This document shows, one piece after another, positions 55,913 to 64,000 of a stretch of 64,000 bases of DNA (position 1 is its first letter; each line of letters begins with the position of its first letter). Where the stretch lies: positions 2,790,692-2,854,691 of the forward strand of contig NZ_CP031093.1 in the NCBI RefSeq assembly GCF_004851605.1, in the 5' to 3' direction. Source of the stretch: Hydrocarboniclastica marina (GTDB lineage: Bacteria; Pseudomonadota; Gammaproteobacteria; Pseudomonadales; Oleiphilaceae). The notes under the pieces are model-generated. The model did no database searches. It was not told the origin of the DNA and saw only the letters and a list, made by a program, of their open reading frames with translations. A program made the position numbers and the translations under genes.

Positions 55913-56911
55913 ATGATCAGCGACCAGAAGAAGCACATTCGACCCCCTCTGAAACGCGTGCTACTCGTGGGCGACCATACGGTGCCTTCAGCGCCGATAC
56001 TGACCCTCGGTCGAGAGTTGAATAAATTGGGGGTCGAGACGTTATTTTCGGGCAATTCCGTTTTCTCAGACACCAAGACATGGGTCAAACTGGCGCTGCG
56101 TTGCCGGGTGCTCATTTTCGTACAGTACCGCTACGGCGGCCCTTTCTTCGAGCGGCAACTTCAGCGGGCCAGAATGATGGGGTGTCAGGTCGTCCGCTGG
56201 TGGGTCGGGTCAGACGTCATGCTGAGCGCCAAGGACAGCGAAGCGGTCAGCAATGCGCGTTCTCTGGACTCGGTTGTGGATATGAACATCGCCGTTTCAC
56301 CCCATTTGGTGGAGGAACTGGATGAGATCGGCATCAAGGCCGACTACCTGCCCTCGCCCTGTGATCTTTCGGCGTTGCAAAGCAAGCCCCCCAGAAACCT
56401 GCCCGGCGGGGTCCTGACCTATCTGCCAACGGATCGACGGCAATTCTACGGCGAAAAAGTGCTGATTGATGCGATCGAGGCAAACCCGGATCTCGACTTC
56501 TACATTGTCAGCGACGAATCCCATTCACTACGGCGCTACCCCAACGTCAGGAGTCTTGGTTGGGTCAAGGACATGGAAAAGGTCTGGCCCAAGATCGGCG
56601 TACTGCTGCGCGTCACCGAGCATGACGGGATGCCAAGAATGGTTCTTGAGGCCCTTGCCCGTGGGCGCTACGTGATCTATTCGGAAAGATTCGAGGGGTG
56701 TTGGTTTGCCCGGACGAGCGAGCAAGTGAACGAGTACTTGCAGCGGTTCAGGGAACTGCAGCAGCCCAATAAGTCTGGGCCTGAGGTGGTGCAAACCGTC
56801 GCTGGCGATACTGCATCGCTTTACCTTCAGACAATCCGTGATCATTGCGTGTCGGCAATGCCCGGCAATCGTTTGTATACCATGCTTTCGGCCGCGCTCC
56901 ATTATCGATGA
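55913..56911 (+). CDS. GT4-like glycosyltransferase, putative
   Basis: 332 residues. VLLVGDHTVPSAPILTLGREL opens a Rossmann half; VRWWVGSDVMLSAKD and GVLLRVTEHDGMPRMVLEALARGRYVIYS form a GT-B-type C-half with an E-x7-E-like pattern. No closer family assigned. It starts 5 nt after the previous gene, preceded by AAGG, and is the last rightward gene of the locus. Confidence 0.75.
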   Translation: MISDQKKHIRPPLKRVLLVGDHTVPSAPILTLGRELNKLGVETLFSGNSVFSDTKTWVKLALRCRVLIFVQYRYGGPFFERQLQRARMMGCQVVRWWVGSDVMLSAKDSEAVSNARSLDSVVDMNIAVSPHLVEELDEIGIKADYLPSPCDLSALQSKPPRNLPGGVLTYLPTDRRQFYGEKVLIDAIEANPDLDFYIVSDESHSLRRYPNVRSLGWVKDMEKVWPKIGVLLRVTEHDGMPRMVLEALARGRYVIYSERFEGCWFARTSEQVNEYLQRFRELQQPNKSGPEVVQTVAGDTASLYLQTIRDHCVSAMPGNRLYTMLSAALHYR

Positions 56912-57046
56912 GCGCACGTGAAACGTTACCGCCGGATCGATGAGAGTTAAACGCAGGAGCCCCGAAGCAGGGCCTCTGTTTCAAGAAGAATCGCTTCAGA
57001 AGATGACGCCACCGCCAGGTGCCTGCGGACCTGAACGCGCGCAGTA

Positions 57047-57078
57047 GCCCTGCCCGGGCGGTAACGCCTGGACAGGGC
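57047..57078. repeat. Stem-loop between the convergent glycan genes
   Basis: GCCCTG..CGGGCG-GTAA-CGCCTGG.CAGGGC forms a long stem with two unpaired bases. It sits just beyond the stop of the leftward wzt gene (57083) and 136 nt after the rightward gene. No T-run on either strand; a factor-dependent end or RNA stabiliser is possible. Confidence 0.5.
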
Positions 57079-57082
57079 ACGT

Positions 57083-58408
57083 TCAGTTCGAGCCCTGTCT
57101 TAGCTCCGCCGTTTCAGCCTCGGGTGCCTCGACCACGACTTCACCGTCAACAGTGTGCTCCATATCCTGCCTTGTCAGTGCGTTGCAGTAGCGCCCATTC
57201 ACTGTCTCAAGGTGCTTGTACGCGCTCAACAGGAAGATTTCAAAGCTGAAGGCGTTGGGGATCACATCCTGCCCACCGTTTGTCTCCCGAAGTTTCACTT
57301 CGGCGGTGTATTTGCCGATCGGCAGCGGCGTATCCTTCAGGGTAAACCTTACGGTACCCGACTTGCCTAGCATGATAGGCTCAGGCGTTTTCAGCTGGGT
57401 GATTACGATGTTCTGTTGGTTGTGAATGAACACCACAATCATCGCTTTCGTGCCCTCCCGGGCATCGGTATAGTCCAGCTCAAAAGTCGTTGGCTCGCCC
57501 GCGCAGGGATTTGACGTCTCGTTACCCTTGGCATCGAGGAGCCGTCCGGTGCTCAACCTTGCCGTTGATGAGGTTTTACGTGTGTCGTTGTTAAGGAAAC
57601 CGCTGGACGCTTCGCCGCGAAAGCGCTCGAGATAATCCTCGATCACTGCATCGGTGGGGCCATCGTTGCACACCTGCCCCTGAATAAGACTGATCGCTCT
57701 GCCGCAAAGGTTCTGGATCGCAGACATGTTATGGCTGACGAACAGGACTGTTCTGCCGCCCCCGGCAACATCTTCCATTTTACCCAGGCATTTCTTCTGG
57801 AACTCGGCATCCCCAACCGCCAGCACTTCGTCAATGATCAGTATCTCGGGCTCAAGATGGGCCGCCACCGCAAACGCCAATCTGACCTTCATGCCGGAAC
57901 TGTAGCGTTTGACCGGCGTATCGAGAAAACGCTCAACACCGGAGAAATCGACGATCTCATCGAATTTGCGATCGATCTCTGCCTTCTTCATGCCGAGAAT
58001 AGTCCCGTTCATGTAGACATTTTCGCGACCGGACAGTTCTGGATGGAAACCCGTACCCACTTCCAGCAGGCTCGAAACCCGACCCCGTATTTCGATACGG
58101 CCGGTAGTGGGCTCGGTGATCCTGGACAGGATCTTCAGCAGTGTGGATTTGCCCGCACCGTTACGGCCAACAAAACCGACGACTTCGCCACGCTGGATGT
58201 CAAAAGAGACGTCGTTGAGTGCCCACAGGATGTCGTCGGCATCACGATCAGTCGAAAATGTGTCCAGGTTGCGCAGCCTGCGATAGTTCCGTACGGGTGC
58301 TTTAAGCATGTTGAACCCGGCCTGAACCAGCGTCTCGGGCCGCTCTGCCATGCTTCCCAGCCGGTAGGCTTTGCCCAGGTTTTCCACCTTGATTGCGATA
58401 TCGCTCAT
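57083..58408 (-). CDS. wzt: ABC transporter ATP-binding protein with C-terminal Wzt domain
   Basis: 441 residues. Walker A GRNGAGKST (81-89), ABC signature YSSGM (169-173), Walker B ILIIDEV (189-195). After about 250 comes a beta-sandwich with TFELDYTDAREGTKAMIV, the Wzt carbohydrate-recognition type, which selects the O-antigen's terminal cap. It pairs with the permease encoded 20 nt upstream. Its C-end is acidic. Confidence 0.9.
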   Translation of the reverse strand: MSDIAIKVENLGKAYRLGSMAERPETLVQAGFNMLKAPVRNYRRLRNLDTFSTDRDADDILWALNDVSFDIQRGEVVGFVGRNGAGKSTLLKILSRITEPTTGRIEIRGRVSSLLEVGTGFHPELSGRENVYMNGTILGMKKAEIDRKFDEIVDFSGVERFLDTPVKRYSSGMKVRLAFAVAAHLEPEILIIDEVLAVGDAEFQKKCLGKMEDVAGGGRTVLFVSHNMSAIQNLCGRAISLIQGQVCNDGPTDAVIEDYLERFRGEASSGFLNNDTRKTSSTARLSTGRLLDAKGNETSNPCAGEPTTFELDYTDAREGTKAMIVVFIHNQQNIVITQLKTPEPIMLGKSGTVRFTLKDTPLPIGKYTAEVKLRETNGGQDVIPNAFSFEIFLLSAYKHLETVNGRYCNALTRQDMEHTVDGEVVVEAPEAETAELRQGSN

Positions 58409-58428
58409 GGGAGTCAGGTTCCTTATAG

Positions 58429-59280
58429 TCAGGCCACGTCGGCAAAGATGTGTTCTTTGCGACGGAAATACAGCGTACCGCTGACAAACAACAGAAGAGA
58501 GACCAAACCGCCGATGGCGATAAAATCCCAGGGCATATCACGCGTGCCCAGCAATCCGGCGCGGAAGCCCTCAATAACCCCGACCATGGGGTTCAGCGCG
58601 TACAACAACTGCCACCGCTCGGGTATCAGGCTGGCGGGATAGACCACCGGTCCGGCGTACATCAGAAGCTGGACACCGAAAGTCATACCATAACTGACGT
58701 CGCGGTACTGGATGGCCAGGGCGGTCAGCCACAAGCCCAGCCCGGCAGCGCTCAGGGTAAGAATCAGTACCAGAAACGGCAGCATCAGTATGCCTATATT
58801 CGGCAGGATGCCCGAGAAGAGCATAAGACAGCCAAGAATGACCATGGAAATCATGAAATCGACCATGCGAGCGCCGATAATGGCGAGGGGCATGATCAAC
58901 CGGGGAAAGTAGATCTTACTGATCATCCCCGAGTTACTGACCATGCTGGACGCCCCTTCGGTCAGGCTGTTGGCAAAGTAGGTCCAGGGCACCAAAGCGA
59001 CAAAGGTAAAGACGCCGTAGGGCGCACCGTCGGTTTCGACACCCACCAGGTTGCCGAAGATCACAGTGAACACCACCATTGACGCCAGCGGTTGCAGGAC
59101 AGCCCAGCCAACACCTATTGCACTCTGGGCGTAGCGAACCTTGATATTGCGCCAGATGAGAAAAAAGAAGAGGTCCTTGTACTCCCGAAGCTCTCTCCAA
59201 TCCACGCTGCGCCATCCGGTATGGGGTTCAATCACTATCACCGGTACATCTTGGGCCGAACGCGTAGGTTCCTTGGACAT
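58429..59280 (-). CDS. wzm: ABC-2 type polysaccharide export permease Wzm
   Basis: 283 residues with the six-helix ABC-2 fold: IWRNIKVRYAQSAIGVGWAVLQPL at the interface, FANSLTEGASSMVSNSGMISKIYFPR, and NPMVGVIEGFRAGLLG. It forms the pore of an O-antigen/capsule exporter with Wzt. ATG 59280 with GAGG 11 nt upstream is chosen; an upstream GTG at 59307 is possible. Confidence 0.9.
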   Translation of the reverse strand: MSKEPTRSAQDVPVIVIEPHTGWRSVDWRELREYKDLFFFLIWRNIKVRYAQSAIGVGWAVLQPLASMVVFTVIFGNLVGVETDGAPYGVFTFVALVPWTYFANSLTEGASSMVSNSGMISKIYFPRLIMPLAIIGARMVDFMISMVILGCLMLFSGILPNIGILMLPFLVLILTLSAAGLGLWLTALAIQYRDVSYGMTFGVQLLMYAGPVVYPASLIPERWQLLYALNPMVGVIEGFRAGLLGTRDMPWDFIAIGGLVSLLLFVSGTLYFRRKEHIFADVA

Positions 59281-59741
59281 CTGAATGGAAGCCTCATGGT
59301 TAGTCACAGAACAGTCACGACAAATTCCCTGTTACGCTGGCCATCAGCCTTCATCCATCGGCAACGGCAGCTGTCGTGACGCGTGCCCGCATAATGCGGG
59401 GAATCGTTAAACTCAGCTCGACCGGAATTCTATCAGTTTGGCTAAGAGCGGCAAAAACTGAACCCGGGCTTTGTTAACTATCCGAAAGTTGAACTCAACG
59501 GGCTCAGCTGTCGTCAATTAAACAATGACTAAACCTGAACACGAGGGGTTCTGGTTATTGGGCTAGTGGAATCGCATACATAACGTTTTCCATCAGAGCC
59601 CACGAGTGGCCCTCCCCCTATAAAAGCACGCCGCATCAATGGCGAACATTAATGCCGCATTAACATAAGGCAGCTGTATCGTCATAATTGCAGCTGTCCA
59701 GCTTGGGAACAGGCCGAATCTTCAGCATACAGCCGGAAAGC
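59281..59741. other. Gap between wzm and ybhN
   Basis: 461 nt. Holds the wzm promoter region (no clear -10/-35 assigned) and, near 59640-59700, small palindromic bits (ATTAATGCCGCATTAA; CAGCTG at 59672 and 59691). No gene recognised. Confidence 0.4.
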
Positions 59742-60731
59742 TTACCCGACGCTGGCACGTCTTTTCCTGATGACTTCCAGGCTGACATAGGCGAGCACCG
59801 CAACAGAAAGCGGCCAGAGATAAAACACCGCTCGGTAGGCGATCAGGGCTGCAACGAGATCCGACGACGGCACCTGATCGCCAAGCAGCGCCACAAAGAC
59901 CGCTTCCAGCACCCCGAGGGCGCTTGGCACGTGCGCTATCACGCCAGCGATACCGCTTATCAGCAGCACCCCCAGCAAGGTGAAGTAATTCACCTGGTCG
60001 TGTAGAAATACATAGACAACGGCGCCCATCAGCATCCAGTGCGCGTGCGAGGCAAGCAACTGCAGGACAGCGATTTTAACGGTTGGCAAGGTGATCTGCT
60101 GCCCGCGAATAGTCCAGGACCGGTTCCTGGCAAAGTAGCACAGCAGGAAATAGGCCATGACCACGGTCACGAAAAGCCCGCCCAGCAGCCGCAGCGTCAG
60201 GCTGCTGATCGCCCAGTCTCCCGGCATAAGGACGTTGCCGGTCGCGAAGACCACGCCGGCGAGCATTATGTATCCCAGCCAGTTTGTGACCAGAGTCATC
60301 CCGATAATACGGGTTATGTTGCCCTTGCTCACGCCGCGCTGGGAATACATCTTGTAGCGAAAGCCGATGCTGCCAATAATCGCCCCAAGGTTAAGCGTGA
60401 ACGCGCAACAGATAAAAGCGATCAGCATGGTGCGGGGCTTGGAGATATCGTGTTTGACGTAATAGCGGCCGAAAAGGTCATATGACGCATAAGCGGTATA
60501 GGTACCGATCGCCAGGCAGGCGCCCAGAGCGATGGCCCACCATGAATAACCGGTGAGGACGCGCTGAACCTCCTGCCAGTTCACACCTTTCGCATAGTCC
60601 ACCAGTAACCAGAGCACTAACGCCAGAAAGACCAGCGTTACAAGATTTTTGAGCAATGGCAGTGCCCGTTTTGGCAGCGTTTTTGCTGAGGCTTTAGCGG
60701 TGTCTTTTCGGTCAGACTGTCCTGCATCCAT
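59742..60731 (-). CDS. ybhN: YbhN-like lysylphosphatidylglycerol-synthase-type membrane protein
   Basis: 329 residues, about eight helices of the UPF0104/LPG-synthase membrane domain family: YDLFGRYYVKHDISKPRTM, LNLGAIIGSIGFRYKMYSQRG, ALGVLEAVFVALLG. The soluble synthase part is absent. In E. coli ybhN lies after clsB, as here. A role in lipid movement is suspected but not shown by sequence. It starts 9 nt after clsB. Confidence 0.88.
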   Translation of the reverse strand: MDAGQSDRKDTAKASAKTLPKRALPLLKNLVTLVFLALVLWLLVDYAKGVNWQEVQRVLTGYSWWAIALGACLAIGTYTAYASYDLFGRYYVKHDISKPRTMLIAFICCAFTLNLGAIIGSIGFRYKMYSQRGVSKGNITRIIGMTLVTNWLGYIMLAGVVFATGNVLMPGDWAISSLTLRLLGGLFVTVVMAYFLLCYFARNRSWTIRGQQITLPTVKIAVLQLLASHAHWMLMGAVVYVFLHDQVNYFTLLGVLLISGIAGVIAHVPSALGVLEAVFVALLGDQVPSSDLVAALIAYRAVFYLWPLSVAVLAYVSLEVIRKRRASVG

Positions 60732-60739
60732 GCCATCTA

Positions 60740-61969
60740 CTACCTGTTGTGGGAGTCGCGCGCCTGAATCTGGTCGCGTAGCTCATTGATATGCGCTTTG
60801 GGATGAAGCCGCGGCAGCCACCCCGCTGCACCTGGAAAGTAACGGAGAAAATGGTACAGCAGGACACTTCTCAACCACTTGAGGAGCGTTCGCCGTCGCA
60901 ACCAGGACTGGTCAATTCGCCGCACGTCACTGTGTTCGATCAATTGCTGTACATGCGCATGAACAGCCCGGTTGACCTCTTTGTCCCTTACAAAAAGGTT
61001 CGCTTCGAGATTGAAACACAGACTGAACGGATCGAGATTGCTGGAGCCGATGGTCGCCCAGTCATCGTCTATTGCCGCGATCTTGCCATGGAGTTGATGC
61101 TCCCAATATTCGTACACCTCTATGTCTGATTCGACGAGAAAATCATACAAGGTTGCAGCGGCGTGCTTGGCCAGGGGTGACCCGGGCAGGCCCTGGATCA
61201 GAAGCTGCACCTGGACCCCGCGTCGGGCCGCATCGCGAAGCGCCCGCAGCAGTCGATAGCCGGGAAAGAAATAGGCGTTGGCAATGCTGACGCGGCGCTC
61301 GGCCTGTTGGATCCGTTCAATGTAATGATTTTCGATCGAGGTAAGGTTGTGATCATTGTCCCTTGTCAGAAAAAGTGCCTGTGCCTCACCTGCAGGCGGG
61401 ACAGCCCCATCAGAGACTGGGTCAACCATTGGTGAACCGGGACCGCTGACGTCCTTGCCGGCGCAAGCAGCAAAGGCGTTCCGGGTGAAGTTGCGAATCT
61501 CCGTAACGACGGGGCCTCGTACGCGGGCAGCATAGTCCTGCTTGAACTCGGGACCAAAGTCCGACTGATGGTTGTGGGCCAGGTTGATACCACCGATAAA
61601 GGCTGTCTCGCCATCGACCACGATCAACTTGCGGTGCATTCGTCTTAATATGTTGAGCCGGCTCCTGAGCCACTTGGGCCCGGGCTCGTAGAAATGAAAG
61701 TGGACACCGGCCCGACGCATCTCATCGACCATGTCCCGGGGCAGATAATAAGAACCCCACCCGTCCACCAGGGCCGAAACCCAAGCCCCGCGCTCGGCTG
61801 CGGCTATCAGCGCATCGCGAAACGCCTGCCCGATATCGTCGTTGCAGAAAATGAACGTCTCGAGCAGGACTTCTTTTTGGGCCTTTCCGATGGCCTCTAG
61901 CGCCTGCGGAAAGAAGTCATCGCCATTCTCGAGCACCTCTACGGAATGACCTGGATGCCATGCTGCCAT
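60740..61969 (-). CDS. clsB: Cardiolipin synthase B
   Basis: 409 residues with two HKD phospholipase-D motifs: His112-x-Lys114-x4-Asp119 (HRKLIVVDG) and His294-x-Lys296-x4-Asp301 (HGKIAAIDD). It condenses phospholipids to cardiolipin. ATG 61969 shares its A with the ybhP stop (TGATG), so the two are coupled; the longer frame to 62020 is inside ybhP. Confidence 0.93.
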   Translation of the reverse strand: MAAWHPGHSVEVLENGDDFFPQALEAIGKAQKEVLLETFIFCNDDIGQAFRDALIAAAERGAWVSALVDGWGSYYLPRDMVDEMRRAGVHFHFYEPGPKWLRSRLNILRRMHRKLIVVDGETAFIGGINLAHNHQSDFGPEFKQDYAARVRGPVVTEIRNFTRNAFAACAGKDVSGPGSPMVDPVSDGAVPPAGEAQALFLTRDNDHNLTSIENHYIERIQQAERRVSIANAYFFPGYRLLRALRDAARRGVQVQLLIQGLPGSPLAKHAAATLYDFLVESDIEVYEYWEHQLHGKIAAIDDDWATIGSSNLDPFSLCFNLEANLFVRDKEVNRAVHAHVQQLIEHSDVRRIDQSWLRRRTLLKWLRSVLLYHFLRYFPGAAGWLPRLHPKAHINELRDQIQARDSHNR

Positions 61970-62730
61970 CAGATGATAACCTCGGCAGCTAATGGCGCAT
62001 GGTCCGACAAGTGAGACCAAGGCCTGTTAGGCAACCTGATAGGGCTATAGGATCTGGCACCGCGAACGTAAATACGGTCCAGCCTGAGCAATGGGAAGCG
62101 GGCCGGGAAAGTTTTCGGGGCCGCGCCGAACTCGGCTTCGAACACGTCCGTGAGACCGCACTGCCTCAGTACCCCGTGGGCTTTACCACGCCAGTCATTG
62201 AAGTCCCCCGCGACTATGATGGGCTCGTGTGCGGGAACGGAACCTACAAGTTCGCATAGTAGCGTCAGCTGTTGTTGGCGGTGGCTTTCGCGTAAGCCGA
62301 GGTGAACACATACCGCGTGGAGTACAGATGGGTTATTGGGTCTTTCGATACGGCAGTGAAGCAGGCCACGTTTCTCGACGGTGCCTATAGAGACGTCCAC
62401 ATTCTCGTACTCGAGCACAGGAAAACGACTCATCAGGGCATTGCCGTGGTGCCCATCAGGGTAAACGGCGTTTCGACCGTAGGCGTAATCGTGCCAGATA
62501 GAGTCAGCCAGGAACTCGTAGTGGGGGGTGTCCGGCCAGTTTTGTGAGTGCCGACGGGCCAGTTTTTCGTGGGCACCAAGGACTTCCTGCATAAAAACAA
62601 CATCCGCAGATACCGCACGCACAGCATCCCGTAGCTCTGGCAGCACGAACCTCCGGTTGAAGTGGGTGAAGCCTTTGTGCGTGTTGACCGTTAACACCCT
62701 GAGTTTAAGCTGGTCGCTTTTTTTGAACAT
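61969..62730 (-). CDS. ybhP: Endonuclease/exonuclease/phosphatase family protein YbhP
   Basis: 253 residues of the EEP fold: VNTHKGF at the N-terminus, FMQEVLG (metal Glu), GDFNDWRGK and the final [10 protein letters not shown] with the catalytic Asp-His. Family members cut DNA, RNA or phospho-inositides or sphingomyelin; here the partner ClsB suggests a phospholipid-related role (inference). First gene of ybhP-clsB-ybhN. Confidence 0.9.
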   Translation of the reverse strand: MFKKSDQLKLRVLTVNTHKGFTHFNRRFVLPELRDAVRAVSADVVFMQEVLGAHEKLARRHSQNWPDTPHYEFLADSIWHDYAYGRNAVYPDGHHGNALMSRFPVLEYENVDVSIGTVEKRGLLHCRIERPNNPSVLHAVCVHLGLRESHRQQQLTLLCELVGSVPAHEPIIVAGDFNDWRGKAHGVLRQCGLTDVFEAEFGAAPKTFPARFPLLRLDRIYVRGARSYSPIRLPNRPWSHLSDHAPLAAEVII

Positions 62731-63041
62731 AGGTTACGGGGGTCCACCTCCATGTCCGGGACTCGCGCTATTCGCCATCCATAGGCGTTCGTGCCCACCA
62801 TCACAAAGGTTGAGAAAAGTTTTGTCAACGCCGCATTCGTCAGCACAAAGATCTCACCGCGTGCCCGGCGCAATTCCATTACAGGCGGGAATAGGAAGCT
62901 CGTCGCGGTAGCGGCAACGCTCCAAGCACGAGCCGCAGCCATTTCGGCACACCGATGTGCCACTTACCCGCAGCGCGCTTGGGTCGGGGCTGCCAGTGCG
63001 GGCAATTTATGTTAGCTTTACGTAACATTCAGGAGAAAACC
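62731..63041. other. Gap between ybhP and the DUF4124 gene
   Basis: 311 nt divergent gap. ATGTTA at 63009-63014 and TAACAT at 63023-63028 form a perfect short dyad about 15 nt before the DUF4124 start and could be an operator. No gene recognised. Confidence 0.4.
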
Positions 63042-63473
63042 ATGCGATGGATCGTATTAGCATTGACCTTAACCCCAGGGTTAGCCTTGGGCGACATTTA
63101 TAGATGGGTAGACGGGAACGGCGCCGTTCACTATTCCGACACCCCCGGCTTAAGCACTGCTGAGCCGGTACAGCTGCATACGGTAGCGCCGGCAAAGCCG
63201 CGCACCGAGACCGCGGCTGCCCCTGCCCTTACCGACCGTGAAGCGGCAGACCGGCTGTGCCGCGACCGCCTAGCCCGGGAAGCCAAGGCGAGCCTGGCCG
63301 CCGAACGGGATCCCGCGCCTTCCCGCGACTGCACCAAGGCGCGCAATAAACTGGCTTTAACAAAAGCACAATGGGAGCGAAAGTCTCGGCGGGGCTATCG
63401 TCAGTCCGACAAGATCAAGTTCGAGAACCTGATCGCCGACTGGCAACTGCGGGCTCAGCAAAGCTGCAACTGA
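63042..63473 (+). CDS. DUF4124 domain periplasmic protein
   Basis: 143 residues. A signal peptide (WIVLALTLTPGLALG) precedes the DUF4124 core DIYRWVDGNGAVHYSDTPG. A Lys/Arg-rich helical part follows and there are Cys at RLCRDRL, SRDCTKA and the end. Function unknown for the family. CAGGAG precedes the ATG. Confidence 0.85.
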   Translation: MRWIVLALTLTPGLALGDIYRWVDGNGAVHYSDTPGLSTAEPVQLHTVAPAKPRTETAAAPALTDREAADRLCRDRLAREAKASLAAERDPAPSRDCTKARNKLALTKAQWERKSRRGYRQSDKIKFENLIADWQLRAQQSCN

Positions 63474-63631
63474 AGCCTGGAACGGGTCTTAGCCCAAGTA
63501 AAACCAGGCTGTAGCCGGTCGTTCGGCCCAGGTGCGCTCGTTTCTGCTGAGGAGTGACCCTTCTCGCGTGCCCTTGCGATGAGCCGTTAACGCCCCTAAG
63601 ATGACCGCCCTGAATTGGTGCAGAGGTCGTG

Positions 63632-64000
63632 ATGGGGTTGAGAAACGAGCGCTTAAGGTGGCAGCTGGCGTCCGGCTTCCTCCGACGAGTGCACCTGCAG
63701 AGATTGGCCGAACGGTATGACCATCGTACGGTCATGGCGGGGTTTAACTTCGTCAACGGCGGTCTCAGCATTGCGCTGGTCTCATTCCTGGCGCTGATGA
63801 CCCAGGAGGCGTTCATTTTTCCGTCGCTGGGCGCAACAGCCTTCATCCTCTTCTATGTGCCCATGGCGGAGCCAGCCTCTCCCCGAAACACCTTCTGCGG
63901 ACATCTCGCCGGTGCACTTTCGGGACTGGGTGCTATCTATCTGTTTGGCCTTCAGAACGAGCCTTCTGCCATGCTCGCAGGGGTAGACCTGGCAAGAGTC
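63632..64000 (+). CDS. HPP family membrane protein (5' part only)
   Basis: The first 123 codons before the right edge. After a basic N-terminus, helix NGGLSIALVSFLALM is followed by FIFPSLGATAFILFYVPMAEPASPRN, which holds the HPP-type SLGA/Pro pattern (PSLGATAFILF..P.A.PASPRN). HPP proteins include nitrite/ion-related transporters. ATG 63632 follows AGAGG; a GTG three bases upstream is less likely. The C-terminal part, including any CBS domains, is outside. Confidence 0.75.
   Translation, partial: MGLRNERLRWQLASGFLRRVHLQRLAERYDHRTVMAGFNFVNGGLSIALVSFLALMTQEAFIFPSLGATAFILFYVPMAEPASPRNTFCGHLAGALSGLGAIYLFGLQNEPSAMLAGVDLARV

Overview
The window looks like chromosomal DNA of a Gram-negative gammaproteobacterium, probably a marine or halotolerant Marinobacter-like (Alteromonadales) organism. 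This rests on moderately high GC, a six-gene Mrp Na+/H+ antiporter operon with fused MrpA/MrpB, a complete urease operon, Slt, Dgt, HrpB, SelO and a ybhP-clsB-ybhN operon. The genus is an inference; no rRNA or marker gene is present to fix it. No tRNA, rRNA, CRISPR array, transposase or integrase was recognised.

Layout. 1-2100: start of a fadH-like dienoyl-CoA reductase gene (runs off the left edge), a divergent crotonase, and a DUF4112 membrane protein. 2791-8579: mrpA(B)CDEFG, tightly coupled by ATGA overlaps. 8633-11775: two small envelope proteins, a THxN-family PEP-CTERM protein behind a near-perfect sigma-54 promoter, and a FemAB/GNAT-like transferase. 11798-19494: YigZ, RhlE-type RNA helicase, YciH, a DUF192 lipoprotein coupled to a glycosyltransferase, and Slt transglycosylase. 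19491-29852: O-acetyltransferase, Crp/Fnr regulator, SDR, Mut7-C protein, an RND efflux pair, one-domain asparaginase, phosphoribosyltransferase and small hypotheticals.

29853-32491 is the most accessory-looking part: AT-richer genes (a HEPN RX4H protein, an orphan CopG/BrnA-like antitoxin, a DinB protein), integron-like core motifs and a repeated element. 32492-38462 is ureDABCEFG plus a HupE/UreJ permease. Upstream lie a GCAC-N7-GTGC NtrC-type site and a sigma-54-like promoter, implying nitrogen control.

38538-50948: beta-lactamase-fold hydrolase, dGTPase, small P-loop kinase, BASS-family transporter, a chemoreceptor with a sigma-28-type promoter, HrpB, an ABM protein and SelO. 51473-59280 is a surface-glycan locus: GT61-like enzyme, ATP-grasp-like protein, double-GT2 protein and a GT4-like enzyme face a convergent Wzt/Wzm ABC exporter. 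59742-62730 is ybhP-clsB-ybhN (phospholipid synthesis and membrane). The right edge holds a DUF4124 protein and the start of an HPP-family membrane protein.

The most promising leads are the HEPN/antitoxin/DinB cassette region with its repeats, a separate 57-bp attC-like palindrome near 42.15 kb, the unusual glycan locus with an ATP-grasp-like enzyme, and the sequence-visible sigma-54 and sigma-28 control of three loci.
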